A stretch of 64,000 nt of DNA from Owenia fusiformis (lineage: Eukaryota; Annelida; Polychaeta; Sabellida; Oweniidae), in contig CAIIXF020000002.1 of the NCBI GenBank assembly GCA_903813345.2, positions 21,652,455 through 21,716,454 on the forward strand, written 5' to 3'. The position numbers and the translations under genes are program-made. Each line of letters starts with the position of its first letter. Positions within the stretch are counted from its first letter, which is position 1. Shown here piece by piece: positions 59,701 through 64,000 of the stretch. Below the pieces are notes generated by a model, which was given only the letters and a program-made list of their open reading frames with translations, was not told the DNA's origin and did no database searches.

Positions 59701-62544
59701 CTATCCGGGGGCCAATATAACGTCATCCATACCCTTTGGCGAAACTCTTCACTCTTGTCTCTACGGTAACCAGTGTTGCTAGGCAACCTATAAACATAAT
59801 TAACATAATTATGAATACATGTATTTTATAAACTAAATACAGAATGTATTGGCAAATAAATTTTAAAGGTTATTTCATAATTTCATGCCTAAGCTGATAA
59901 TGGTCTTAATAGGTCATATATTCCTAATTCAAAATACCACCAAAGTCATAAATAAAAAAAATATTATTCAGAGCTGGTTGAGACTTTACAGAGTTACTGT
60001 GCCAAAGCATTAGTAAAAGTCACAATGTAGTTATGGGAATTACAGTCTATATAATGAATAATCAAATTGTTAATCAGGGACATGTTAAGCAGATACATAC
60101 CTGAAGTTTAAAAGTTCTCTTCCCCTCAGAGTACTCCAAACTCTCATTGTTCTATCTCTACTACCAGAGGCAAGAAGACATCCCTCAGTGTAACTACTAC
60201 CATCAGCACTGGTACCAGCATCATCTAAAACATCCTAATCAGTTCAACATACAAATGCTCATTTAAGCCAGAGAACATTCACAATGATCGCTGTTAGTAA
60301 AATTGCTCCAAAGTTAAAATCTAACATTAATGTTCAACAATGCATTTACATGCAAAATGTCACCACCTTCTATTTGTTATAGACACCAAACGCCAAACAA
60401 TCAACACCAACAGCTGAACACTATCCAAAATAAAGGTTGGTGACCGTAACAATATGTCACCATTTGTGTTGGTGACCGTAACAATATGTCACCATTTGTG
60501 TTGGTGACCGTAACAATATGTCACCATTTGTGTTGGTGACAATAACAATATGTCACCATTTGTGTTGGTGACCATAACAATATGTCACCATTTGTGTTGG
60601 TGACCATAACAACATGTCACTATTTGTGTTGGTGACCGTACAATATGTCACCATTTGTGTTGGTGACCATAACAATATGTCACCATTTGTGTTGGTGACC
60701 GTAACAATATGTCACCATTTGTGTTAGTGACCGTAACAATATGTCACCATTTGTGTTGGTGACCTAAAAATGAGAAATTACCAGTCTCCTCCTCTTTCCT
60801 CATTCTAACATCCTCTCCAGGTTCAGGGCCCCATGCTAAACAGTGTACCTCCTCATCATGGCCCCGTAACCTGGATATTGTTTGGTTCTTTTCTATGTCA
60901 ACCAGCAGAATTAATCCAGTCCTATACCTGAAAATATATATAAGTGAACAGAATATTATTTTTTCATGATAAAGACAAGACATTGGAGATGTCAAAGATA
61001 TCTATTTGTTCAATGGTTTCAAAAGTTAAGTGCTCTGTGAAACCTCAAGAGGCCCACAGATATCTAGGACACAAAAAGGATTGAGTCCTGAATGAAGAAC
61101 TCCAAAATAATTCATACTATTCTCTTCAATGTTCCACAGACAGACATTGTCCCAATGTTCCTTGCCCAAGATCATTATTCCATAAAATGTGAATTGTCCA
61201 TTATGGTAAACCACACCTTCTTCAACTCTCCAACTCTGTACTTCTGCGATGAAATTTGAGAGAGGTGCTCTGAGCATCAGAATGTGAATTGCCATGTAAA
61301 TACATATCAACCTTGTCATTCCAAATGATTTTTACATGAACAATGAGCTCAAATATTAAGAGATTAGGAACTGTTATGTATTTTTCGACACTATTCTTCC
61401 ACTATGTTAAACATTCCAAAGATACATACCCAACAGCTGTTGTATTCCTATCATGGGGTGATATGGCTATACAAAACACTGTAGCTCCTTCAGGGGTGTA
61501 TTCAAATGAATCATTCTTGTCATGGTTCCATTTAACCAGAGTACCAGATTCATCTGCACTGATAATAACATCATGGTCAGTTGGTGACCATTGCACAGTT
61601 GTGACCTTTCCCTGAAAATCAGATTAAAATATAATAATTATGATCTCTGTGGCATACAGTCTGTCACTGTGTTACATCACTGTTCAAATACAACTCAGGT
61701 TTCTCAACAGGATTTTTTCTCAAGTGGGTGCAAAATTCTCATTTTCATAATTCAGTTCAAAATTGGTCAAAATATGATTATTTATGATTTTTCTCATTTT
61801 CAAGTGGGTGCAAATAGATTTCAGGTGGGTATGCAAGCCTGTTTTCCAAATCTCAGGTGGGTGCTGCGCCCACTTGCTTTAATGCTGGGGAGATCACTGC
61901 AACTAGCGCCCGGGGGTTCACTTTATAATAACCTTGATGGGGATCCTCGGTGCACATGGGGTACCTTTTTGACATTTGGTATGGCAATGGACCCAGATTT
62001 TAGGATTTGGTATGAGAGTGCCCCTCAAATTTATGCCATGAGGTATGGCAATGGTCAGTTTTTCCACTTTCTGGTATGAGAATGGTCATGGAAAATATGT
62101 TACCTCATACTTGCAGCATATTATTGGTCTGGTAGTTACATGTACATAATGATCAATGGACTGAATTCTCAGGAAATTCAGTCTATTGGATATAGACTAC
62201 AGTTGAACCCCCTGGGAACTAACATCGCGTCTGTTTACCTTGTGTTGTGCATGCTGTTTCAATAATGCTTTGGTTTTCAGATCCCAAATTTTTACAAGTC
62301 GGTCATCTCCTGATGTAGCACAAAGATTCTCTTTATCTACAGCTCGACACAGGCTGACACCTGAGACTTTTTCACCATGTGCATGGGCTTCAAATGATCC
62401 AAGAAATTTGGGGAAATTTGGTTGAGATATGTCAACTTGAAATAACAATTTTTTTGCTCCAAAGACGAAAATTCCTGATTTATTTGAATCACTGGATCGA
62501 CTACAGTACCAGTTTGGAGATGCACTCAACATCAACTCCGCCAT
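17710..62544 (-). CDS. GEMIN5: Gemin5, WD40-repeat snRNA-binding subunit of the SMN complex
   Basis: Exons (minus): 62544-62239, 61611-61430, 60927-60782, 60224-60101, 59787-59671, 59414-59258, 58788-58692, 45461-45346, 42331-42246, 41907-41831, 36317-36187, 35613-35540, 35220-35024, 34852-34710, 34332-34158, 33743-33438, 32896-32759, 31381-31250, 30710-30414, 30162-30025, 29787-29640, 29006-28887, 28732-28522, 28313-28172, 19516-19344, 18955-18793, 18374-17710. All are GT/AG and in phase: 4761 nt, 1586 aa (human 1508). Residues 1-709 form the double WD40 propeller, with [25 protein letters not shown] and [19 protein letters not shown] places W12/Y13 at the human W14/Y15 cap-contact pair. A Lys/Gln/acidic linker follows (710-980), then the TPR-like dimerisation region (about 981-1255) and the RNA-binding C-terminal region, with a Ser/Asn-rich insertion in the last exon. 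Gemin5 selects snRNAs for Sm-core assembly and controls translation. Its introns host four other genes. Confidence 0.97.
19517..21606 (-). other. Part of Gemin5 intron 24 downstream of the innexin gene
   Basis: Mostly unremarkable AT-rich sequence. The innexin 3' UTR probably extends left to the minus-strand AATAAA at 21366-21361. Short direct repeats ('aggatgattggtg' at 19631-19665; 'atgccaaattaaac' near 20790-20920) are present. No additional exon is seen. Confidence 0.6.
21607..22851 (-). CDS. Innexin gap-junction/hemichannel protein, single coding exon, nested in Gemin5
   Basis: An uninterrupted 414-residue frame. Four hydrophobic spans at about 30-48, 103-122, 168-195 and 275-300 fit the innexin fold. 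Extracellular loop 1 has C52 and C70 in RCWTPAHFT and [12 protein letters not shown]. Loop 2 has C247 and C264 in [16 protein letters not shown] and SQC. This is the standard two-plus-two Cys pattern. The usual YYQWV motif before TM2 is replaced by YFVYM (105-109). An NGT glycosylation sequon (N210) lies in loop 2. The C-terminal tail is Pro/Glu/Tyr-rich. Innexins form intercellular channels or pannexin-like membrane channels. The ATG sits 11 nt inside an exon whose acceptor is tttgcag (22863-22869), so at least one non-coding 5' exon must lie further right. The gene lies on the same strand as its host Gemin5. Confidence 0.92.
   Translation of the reverse strand: MEYIKGLSQIGRGLKTCDDIFLRINYLYTPIFLIGTALYVTIAINFGEKIRCWTPAHFTHAHVDYTNAKCWHSNTYYTPFVQRIPMEMDLQRVTIEAKHRHVALYFVYMAGCFFAPIILWWAVTGKSGLDVDAVIKDGSKQNIQTFVDKFGEYMKKAKSNPVVKLCAYCTTFYGTYLVLVFAAVKLIYVINVIVQLHRVDEYLADNINVNGTMIKIRGSYAAHVLVDLSTWQGWTSGHQTFPDEILCDYRIRKLGNVERYTSQCILLLNEMNRNIFRVVWIWLCVLILVNIYSFLSWIIATCRGHMTSIVSRGLMASQPGGADNAFLMKDGAFLLGLIDQNADKGVAASVIEALLKQQKAEDAPPENIGGHPPRPQSVGIQRLPEEQHGPNYEAYGAYGEAAPLYTALDKDTKL
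22880..24614. repeat. 35-bp minisatellite, about 50 copies, in the innexin 5' UTR intron
   Basis: Units of 35 bp containing 'tttgactagtcatgttttaa' and 'tgctttatcatgagg', with scattered substitutions and a few shortened units. Most units contain the 10-bp palindrome TGACTAGTCA. The array ends 18 bp short of the innexin coding-exon acceptor and occupies 1.7 kb of Gemin5 intron 24. There is no CRISPR-like separation into repeat and spacer. Confidence 0.95.
25853..26206 (-). pseudogene. LINE ORF2 C-terminal fragment
   Basis: A 117-residue frame starting with [19 protein letters not shown] and containing [17 protein letters not shown], the Cys/His knuckle that ends many non-LTR retrotransposon ORF2 proteins. 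No reverse transcriptase or endonuclease domain remains next to it, so it is a 5'-truncated relic inside Gemin5 intron 24. Confidence 0.75.
27050..27250. repeat. 'ggccattttgaaa' dispersed repeat
   Basis: Phrases such as 'gtggccattttgaaa' and 'cttgaaaatttcttctcgag' recur at 37480-37540 and 57735-58110. The family seems tied to short inverted or direct copies. No coding potential. Confidence 0.45.
28052..28145. repeat. Dispersed 'cagtgaaacct' family member
   Basis: Contains 'aaacctctctgtaaggaaca' and 'ggttctactctacagta', a short diverged copy of the family at 9685-9862 and 29448-29622. It lies directly downstream of Gemin5 exon 24. Confidence 0.45.
29448..29622. repeat. Dispersed 'gtggaacac' repeat copy
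   Basis: Contains 'caagtggaacaccttttgta' and ends 'aaaggtttcactgtatat', closely resembling 9685-9862. It ends about 20 bp from the donor of Gemin5 exon 21 (29640). Confidence 0.55.
30765..31292. repeat. 124-bp tandem repeat derived from the end of Gemin5 exon 18
   Basis: Four units with 'cttgtataaagtaacttgac' at 30771, 30895, 31019 and 31143 (spacing 124). A fifth, ancestral-looking unit starts at 31249 and lies partly inside exon 18 (31250-31381). The shared segment covers the last ~43 coding bases of the exon plus the donor region. In the intronic copies the donor word gtgagt reads gtgatt. The array fills most of the intron between exons 18 and 19. Confidence 0.85.
32357..32626. mobile_element. 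Short inverted-repeat element in Gemin5 intron 17
   Basis: The ends 'taccaagtagagttttcagg' (about 32361) and 'cctaaaactctacttggcat' (about 32603) are inverted copies, giving a roughly 270-bp element. The interior has short tandem 'gaagcgggaagatatgcacc' repeats and related phrases extending left to about 32200. No coding potential. Confidence 0.55.
33040..33210. repeat. Dispersed repeat, diverged 'cagtgaaacct' family
   Basis: Contains 'tgtgttcactacagagagac' and 'gtgttcacgagagagaggtg', diverged from the copies at 11300-11620 and 28052-28145. It lies between Gemin5 exons 17 and 16. Confidence 0.4.
34388..34612. repeat. Tandem duplication of about 112 bp
   Basis: Two adjacent copies, each starting 'gagttctactaatatag' (about 34396 and 34506) and ending 'tctttccaagtaa'. 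They lie between Gemin5 exons 15 and 14 and have no coding potential. Confidence 0.75.
35781..36186. repeat. ~201-bp tandem duplication built from 'gatgtcatta-tttgc' words next to Gemin5 exon 11
   Basis: Two ~201-bp units (35781-35981 and 35982-36182) share the order 'gacccaac-tgtacattacaa', 'gatgtcat', 'ttgcactacgatgtcacctt' and 'tgattgttgtatggtgtc'. Smaller words such as 'gatgtcattagtttgct' match the last coding bases of exon 11 (36187-36317), which on the plus strand read 'gatgatgtcattagtttgct'. The array stops exactly at the exon 11 donor. Confidence 0.75.
37212..41369 (+). CDS. Secreted WAP (four-disulfide-core) domain protein nested antisense in Gemin5
   Basis: Three exons: 37212-37283, 37549-37726 and 41200-41369. 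GT/AG borders and phases agree, giving 139 residues. Exon 1 is a signal peptide ([14 protein letters not shown]); Met1, Met9 or Met13 could start it. Exon 2 is a Cys-rich region (residues 25-83) with the pattern [14 protein letters not shown] and [12 protein letters not shown], resembling a diverged WAP unit. Exon 3 has a clear WAP core: KPGACP, then [12 protein letters not shown], then [13 protein letters not shown] proteins are extracellular and often inhibit proteases or microbes; which applies here is not visible. AATAAA at 41401-41406 lies 32 bp after the stop. The gene lies wholly within the Gemin5 intron 36318-41830, on the opposite strand. No TATA box was found near the start. Confidence 0.85.
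37480..37545. repeat. 'gccattttgaaatt' repeat in WAP gene intron 1
   Basis: Short copy of the 'gccattttgaaattaacagc' family also seen at 27050-27250 and 57735-58110. It ends at the polypyrimidine tract of WAP exon 2. Confidence 0.4.
39064..39330 (-). pseudogene. LINE reverse-transcriptase fragment
   Basis: Minus-strand translation gives [15 protein letters not shown], then [16 protein letters not shown], then [14 protein letters not shown], without a start codon. The 'YGLI-AIP-W' phrase is typical of the region after the RT domain in several invertebrate LINE families. The adjoining frame 39608-39378 may belong to the same relic but is not recognisable. It lies in WAP intron 2 / Gemin5 intron 10. 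Confidence 0.5.
41690..41780. repeat. 'gtcaccac' palindromic repeat copy
   Basis: Contains 'aacaatatgtcaccacttct' followed by 'ggtggcgacataac', an imperfect palindrome shared with 44515-44600, 58530-58570, 16555-16600 and the array at 60433-60766. It lies 50 bp from the Gemin5 exon 10 donor. Confidence 0.55.
42790..44600. mobile_element. Element bounded by 'gtcaccac' palindromes containing a ~120-150-bp tandem array rich in AGGTCA
   Basis: Starts with 'caaaatgtcaccacctaaaa' (about 42788) and ends with two copies of 'atgtcaccacttttggtggt' followed by 'gacataa' (44522-44599). Between them are about ten units of roughly 105-170 bp, each with 'tttttgacct', 'gagaaggtcattgaaggtca', 'agtcagatttgaa', 'gaacatgtagatgattttga' and an A-run. 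A duplicated 'cagacgccggacgcc' stretch follows at 44370-44475. No protein gene is present. It lies in Gemin5 intron 8 (42332-45345). Confidence 0.75.
46729..47421. mobile_element. Inverted-repeat element upstream of the first Lys-rich gene
   Basis: 'caccctatccaagtgatcct' (about 46733) is mirrored by 'ggatcacttggatagggtgt' (about 47389). A separate inner hairpin at 47220-47350 has arms built on 'tcattgaatatatgcc' and 'ggcatatattcaatga'. There is no coding capacity. Confidence 0.65.
47433..48370. mobile_element. Nested inverted-repeat element
   Basis: The outer ends 'ggccataagaattagattct' (47433) and the reverse complement of 'ggccataagaaatagattct' (to about 48370) are inverted copies. Inside, 47565-48066 is a second foldback: 'aaaacctcctacctcatacc' is mirrored by 'ggtatgaggtaggaggtttt'. 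The inner core contains 'ggtttcgattcccactcggg', which resembles a tRNA-type B-box and suggests a decayed SINE. It ends about 95 bp upstream of the TATA box at 48465. Confidence 0.65.
48465..48529 (+). promoter_or_regulatory. TATA box and non-coding first exon of the first Lys-rich gene
   Basis: TATAAGAG at 48465-48472 precedes a likely start site near 48495 and a short exon ending 'cactaacag' at 48529, followed by a gtatgt donor. The same layout and sequence, including 'aactggttcattcctgattt', recurs at 55328-55392 upstream of the paralogue. That conservation is the main evidence. It would splice to the acceptor at 50368. Confidence 0.7.
49156..49700. repeat. 26-bp minisatellite, about 21 copies, in intron 1 of the first Lys-rich gene
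   Basis: Units of 26 bp such as 'ttgactatacacactttatc' plus 'gaaaag', with variants at the cac/cat and cga/caa positions. Not coding: the frame 49599-49823 is a repeat artefact. Confidence 0.93.
50395..51924 (+). CDS. Secreted Lys/Arg/Gly-rich protein with four-Cys modules (paralogue A), nested antisense in Gemin5
   Basis: Coding exons 50395-50455 and 51470-51924 give 171 residues. Exon 2 begins at 50369 after ttttcag, and the non-coding exon 1 is near 48495-48529. Residues 1-20 ([20 protein letters not shown]) are a signal peptide ending at the splice point. A basic Gly/Lys/Arg segment follows, then module 1 ([16 protein letters not shown] then RNGRC), a second basic linker, and module 2 ([16 protein letters not shown] then EEERC). 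The C-terminal half has two further C-x5-C units (CDVGTDC and CTGDADC) without basic linkers. I do not recognise a named family. The Cys spacing (x5, x8, x4) loosely resembles small disulfide modules such as the Dickkopf N-domain. The product is presumably extracellular and strongly cationic. Poly(A) signal AATAAA at 52468-52473. Confidence 0.8.
53290..54147. mobile_element. Non-autonomous mariner-like element, 858 bp, with TA duplication
   Basis: The left terminus CAGGGTGGTCCAAAAAAAGT (53290) and the right terminus, the reverse complement of CAGGGTAGTCCAAAAAAAGC (to 54147), form ~25-bp inverted repeats flanked by TA on both sides (53288-53289 and 54148-54149). This is the Tc1/mariner signature. 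No transposase is encoded. Confidence 0.8.
55328..55392 (+). promoter_or_regulatory. TATA box and non-coding first exon of the second Lys-rich gene
   Basis: TATAAAAG at 55328-55335 is followed by a probable start near 55358 and an exon ending 'cactcacag' at 55392 with a gtacgt donor. A second, weaker 'cacttataac' occurs just upstream (55305-55314) as part of a small local duplication. The segment is homologous to 48465-48529. Confidence 0.72.
55944..57043 (+). CDS. Secreted Lys/Pro/Gly-rich protein with three four-Cys modules (paralogue B), nested antisense in Gemin5
   Basis: Coding exons 55944-56004 and 56436-57043 give 222 residues. Exon 2 begins at 55918 after tttccag, and exon 1 is the non-coding exon near 55358-55392. 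The signal peptide differs from paralogue A by one residue ([20 protein letters not shown]). The mature protein alternates Lys-rich linkers ([11 protein letters not shown] types) with three near-identical modules: [32 protein letters not shown] and [16 protein letters not shown], each closed by a further Cys five residues on. The last ~60 residues are a pure K-P-G tail ([19 protein letters not shown]). The 3' UTR resembles that of paralogue A, and AATAAA lies at 57412-57417. The function is unknown; an extracellular matrix, mineral-binding or antimicrobial role is speculative. Confidence 0.82.
57735..58110. repeat. 'gccattttgaaattcaatgg' repeats
   Basis: Three or four imperfect direct copies of 'ggccattttgaaattcaatg' followed by 'gccatcttgaaaat'. 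Related copies are at 27050-27250 and 37480-37545. It lies downstream of paralogue B in Gemin5 intron 7. Confidence 0.6.
60433..60766. repeat. 32-bp tandem repeat, about 10 copies, beside Gemin5 exon 3
   Basis: Units of 32 bp: 'gtaacaatatgtcaccattt' plus 'gtgttggtgacc'. Each unit contains an interrupted inverted repeat (gtcacca...tggtgac), so it looks like an expansion of the palindromic 'gtcaccac' element seen elsewhere in the window. It ends 16 bp from the exon 3 donor. Confidence 0.93.
61690..62095. repeat. Dispersed repeat in Gemin5 intron 1
   Basis: Contains 'caagtgggtgcaaa' repeats followed by 'gggggttcactttataataa' and 'tttggtatggcaatgg' repeats. The second half is related in inverted form to 63130-63440. 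The 162-residue plus-strand frame (61591-62079) across it is a repeat artefact. Confidence 0.55.
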
Positions 62545-62810
62545 GGTAGGGAAATTCCGAAAATTCAGTACAAAATAGAAATTTAAAAAAAATTCATGCT
62601 TTTGATGGACGACTGATTTACGGTATGATCTTCATTTAACGACAACATTTAAATGCTTAATCTCAATCCAACAGCAATAAACAATTATAAATACTAATCT
62701 ATATCAACTCTTTGTATCATATGAATACTATGCATTATTCTTATACTGATAAATTTGGAAAAATAAGTGAAACTTTGTATTTTACGACTACTGCATGTCA
62801 GATTTTCAAC
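62545..62810. promoter_or_regulatory. Bidirectional promoter region between Gemin5 and the right-hand gene
   Basis: Only 266 bp separate the Gemin5 ATG (62544, minus) from the next ATG (62811, plus). No TATA box is positioned for either gene. Both start codons are in ATGGCG contexts (CCATGGCGG for Gemin5 with its minus-strand reading, ACATGGCGG for the neighbour). This is inferred from geometry rather than from motifs. Confidence 0.5.
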
Positions 62811-62979
62811 ATGGCGGTCAAAATTTCCAAAATGTGTAAGTTGTTCTATTTTTGGATCAAAACGTTGTTTTTAATGAGAACCTTTGAAAATAATTATACT
62901 GTATATGCTTTGTTACATTTACTCTTCTAATTTTTGTAGGCTGGAATGTGCTGTCTACTCATCCACGTGCAGTACTGAG
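62811..62979 (+). CDS. First two coding exons of a gene divergent from Gemin5, possibly mitochondrial ribosomal protein MRPL22
   Basis: ATG at 62811 in 'caacatggcgg'. Exon 1 is 62811-62835 with a gtaagt donor, and exon 2 is 62940-62979, between a tttttgtag acceptor and a gtagga donor. Phases 1 and 2 agree. The peptide MAVKISKMCWNVLSTHPRAV is short, basic and lacks acidic residues, like a mitochondrial presequence. In human, GEMIN5 and MRPL22 are head-to-head neighbours (established knowledge, recalled), so MRPL22 is the leading guess. Nothing beyond 62980 in the window shows a further exon, so the mature domain is outside and the identity is inference only. Confidence 0.45.
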
Positions 62980-63129
62980 GTAGGAAGTGAACATTTTTTT
63001 GAGTGAAACATTTTTTAGGGATCTTTTCATTTTCATCAAAGTCAATTGCAGTTTGATTTGGGCAATGGGCAACAGGATCTGATTTGGGATTGCCCAAATC
63101 AAGCTGCAATGGACTGTGCTTTTCACGAT

Positions 63130-63440
63130 GAGGTATTATCCGGGGGGTTCACTGTATATAAAACTCAACGGGGGTCCTAGGCTGAAACCTCAAATATCAA
63201 TATGTTCCCATACCAATCTGTCAAATTTCAATATGTTCCCATACCAACCAAAATAACGCCCAAAGGCCATACCAAATGTCCAAATATAGGACCAATGCCA
63301 TACCAAATGTCAAAATGTAGGACCAATACCATACCAAATGTCCAAATATGGGACCAATGCCATACCTAATTCAAAGTAAATGAAATATAGGATCAATGTC
63401 ATACAAATGTGCAAATACAGGACCAATGCCATACCACGAA
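63130..63440. repeat. 31-bp tandem repeat and flanking dispersed repeat
   Basis: About five imperfect units of 'aggaccaatgccataccaaa' plus 'tgtccaaatat' at 63266-63436, preceded by 'gggggttcactgtatataaa'. It is related in inverted form to 61890-62090. The remaining 63441-64000 shows no gene; 63820-63870 has a small inverted repeat ('agcatgggctttcaattaga'). Confidence 0.65.
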
Positions 63441-64000
63441 TGTTAGGTAACGTATCTACAACGACCATTCCATTACCAGAAGAGCTTCTCCATTGTCTTC
63501 AGGACACATGATAATTGGATACAGTGTAGAACTGTCATTTGCTCTATTCATTTGGATTTGGATTTCCCGATACAATCACCATTTACTCGATTCCAAAATT
63601 ACTTCAGGTTCATCTAAATACAGATCAGCTGAAAGTTGTCATGAACAACTTTCAATCTTCAGCCTGAATATGTTATTTAGGTCCAAATAGCCGACTTTGA
63701 ATGGACCTTTATGCATAGTTCGAAAATAGAATCACCAGAAAAGGTTTCATACCATGAAATTGACTCGAAGCCAGAAAAAAAATTTGAACCATTTTATCAG
63801 CTTTGAAGTACAATGTACCTTTTAGCATGGGCTTTCAATTAGAAATTTCTAGTTGAAAGCCCATGCTTTTAGTAAAGTTTTTTTCATAAAGTCACAAGAT
63901 TTTTAATCTGTTTCCTTTTCGATATGAATGTATGTCTTGAATAAAGAGACAAGGTGAACATCACATTAAAACACATTTTTGATAACTATGAATTGTACGT

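Noticed and set aside
61591-62079. 162-residue plus-strand frame
   Set aside because: It overlaps dispersed repeat sequence in Gemin5 intron 1, and its repeated FGMAMDP-like phrases come from the tandem units.

Overview
This is a window of animal nuclear DNA: multi-exon genes with GT/AG introns, AT-rich, and crowded with short terminal-inverted-repeat elements, minisatellites and LINE remnants. An innexin gene, intronic repeats built on the phrase 'ggccattttgaaa', and small secreted Cys-rich genes suggest a protostome, most likely a lophotrochozoan such as a mollusc. The species cannot be named from the sequence.

Layout. (1) 1-2691, minus: a partial gene resembling CEP15/C3orf14, running off the left edge. 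(2) 2692-7138: a divergent intergenic region filled by nested inverted-repeat elements, one with a tRNA-like insert. (3) 7139-15705, plus: a complete five-exon ATG13 (483 aa), the HORMA subunit of the ULK/Atg1 autophagy complex. (4) 17710-62544, minus: a complete 27-exon Gemin5 (1586 aa), convergent with ATG13. I joined all exons by hand; every junction keeps phase and the total is a whole number of codons. (5) 62811 onward, plus: the first two exons of a gene head-to-head with Gemin5, possibly MRPL22, which is Gemin5's divergent neighbour in human.

Gemin5 hosts other genes in its introns. The intron 19517-28171 contains a same-strand innexin (21607-22851). A 1.7-kb array of 35-bp repeats begins 18 bp upstream of the innexin's coding-exon acceptor. 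The intron 36318-41830 contains, on the opposite strand, a three-exon WAP-domain secreted protein (37212-41369). The 13-kb intron 45462-58691 contains two tandem opposite-strand paralogues (50395-51924 and 55944-57043). They encode secreted, very basic Lys/Gly-rich proteins with repeated four-Cys modules, and each has its own TATA box and non-coding first exon.

These genes do not form an obvious pathway. ATG13 is autophagy, Gemin5 is snRNP assembly and translation control, CEP15 is centrosomal, the innexin forms a membrane channel, and the three small genes are predicted extracellular. The most unusual material is the pair of Lys-rich paralogues and their promoters, copying of exon ends into the adjacent Gemin5 introns (exons 11 and 18), an array of AGGTCA direct repeats in an intron, and the nested foldback elements.
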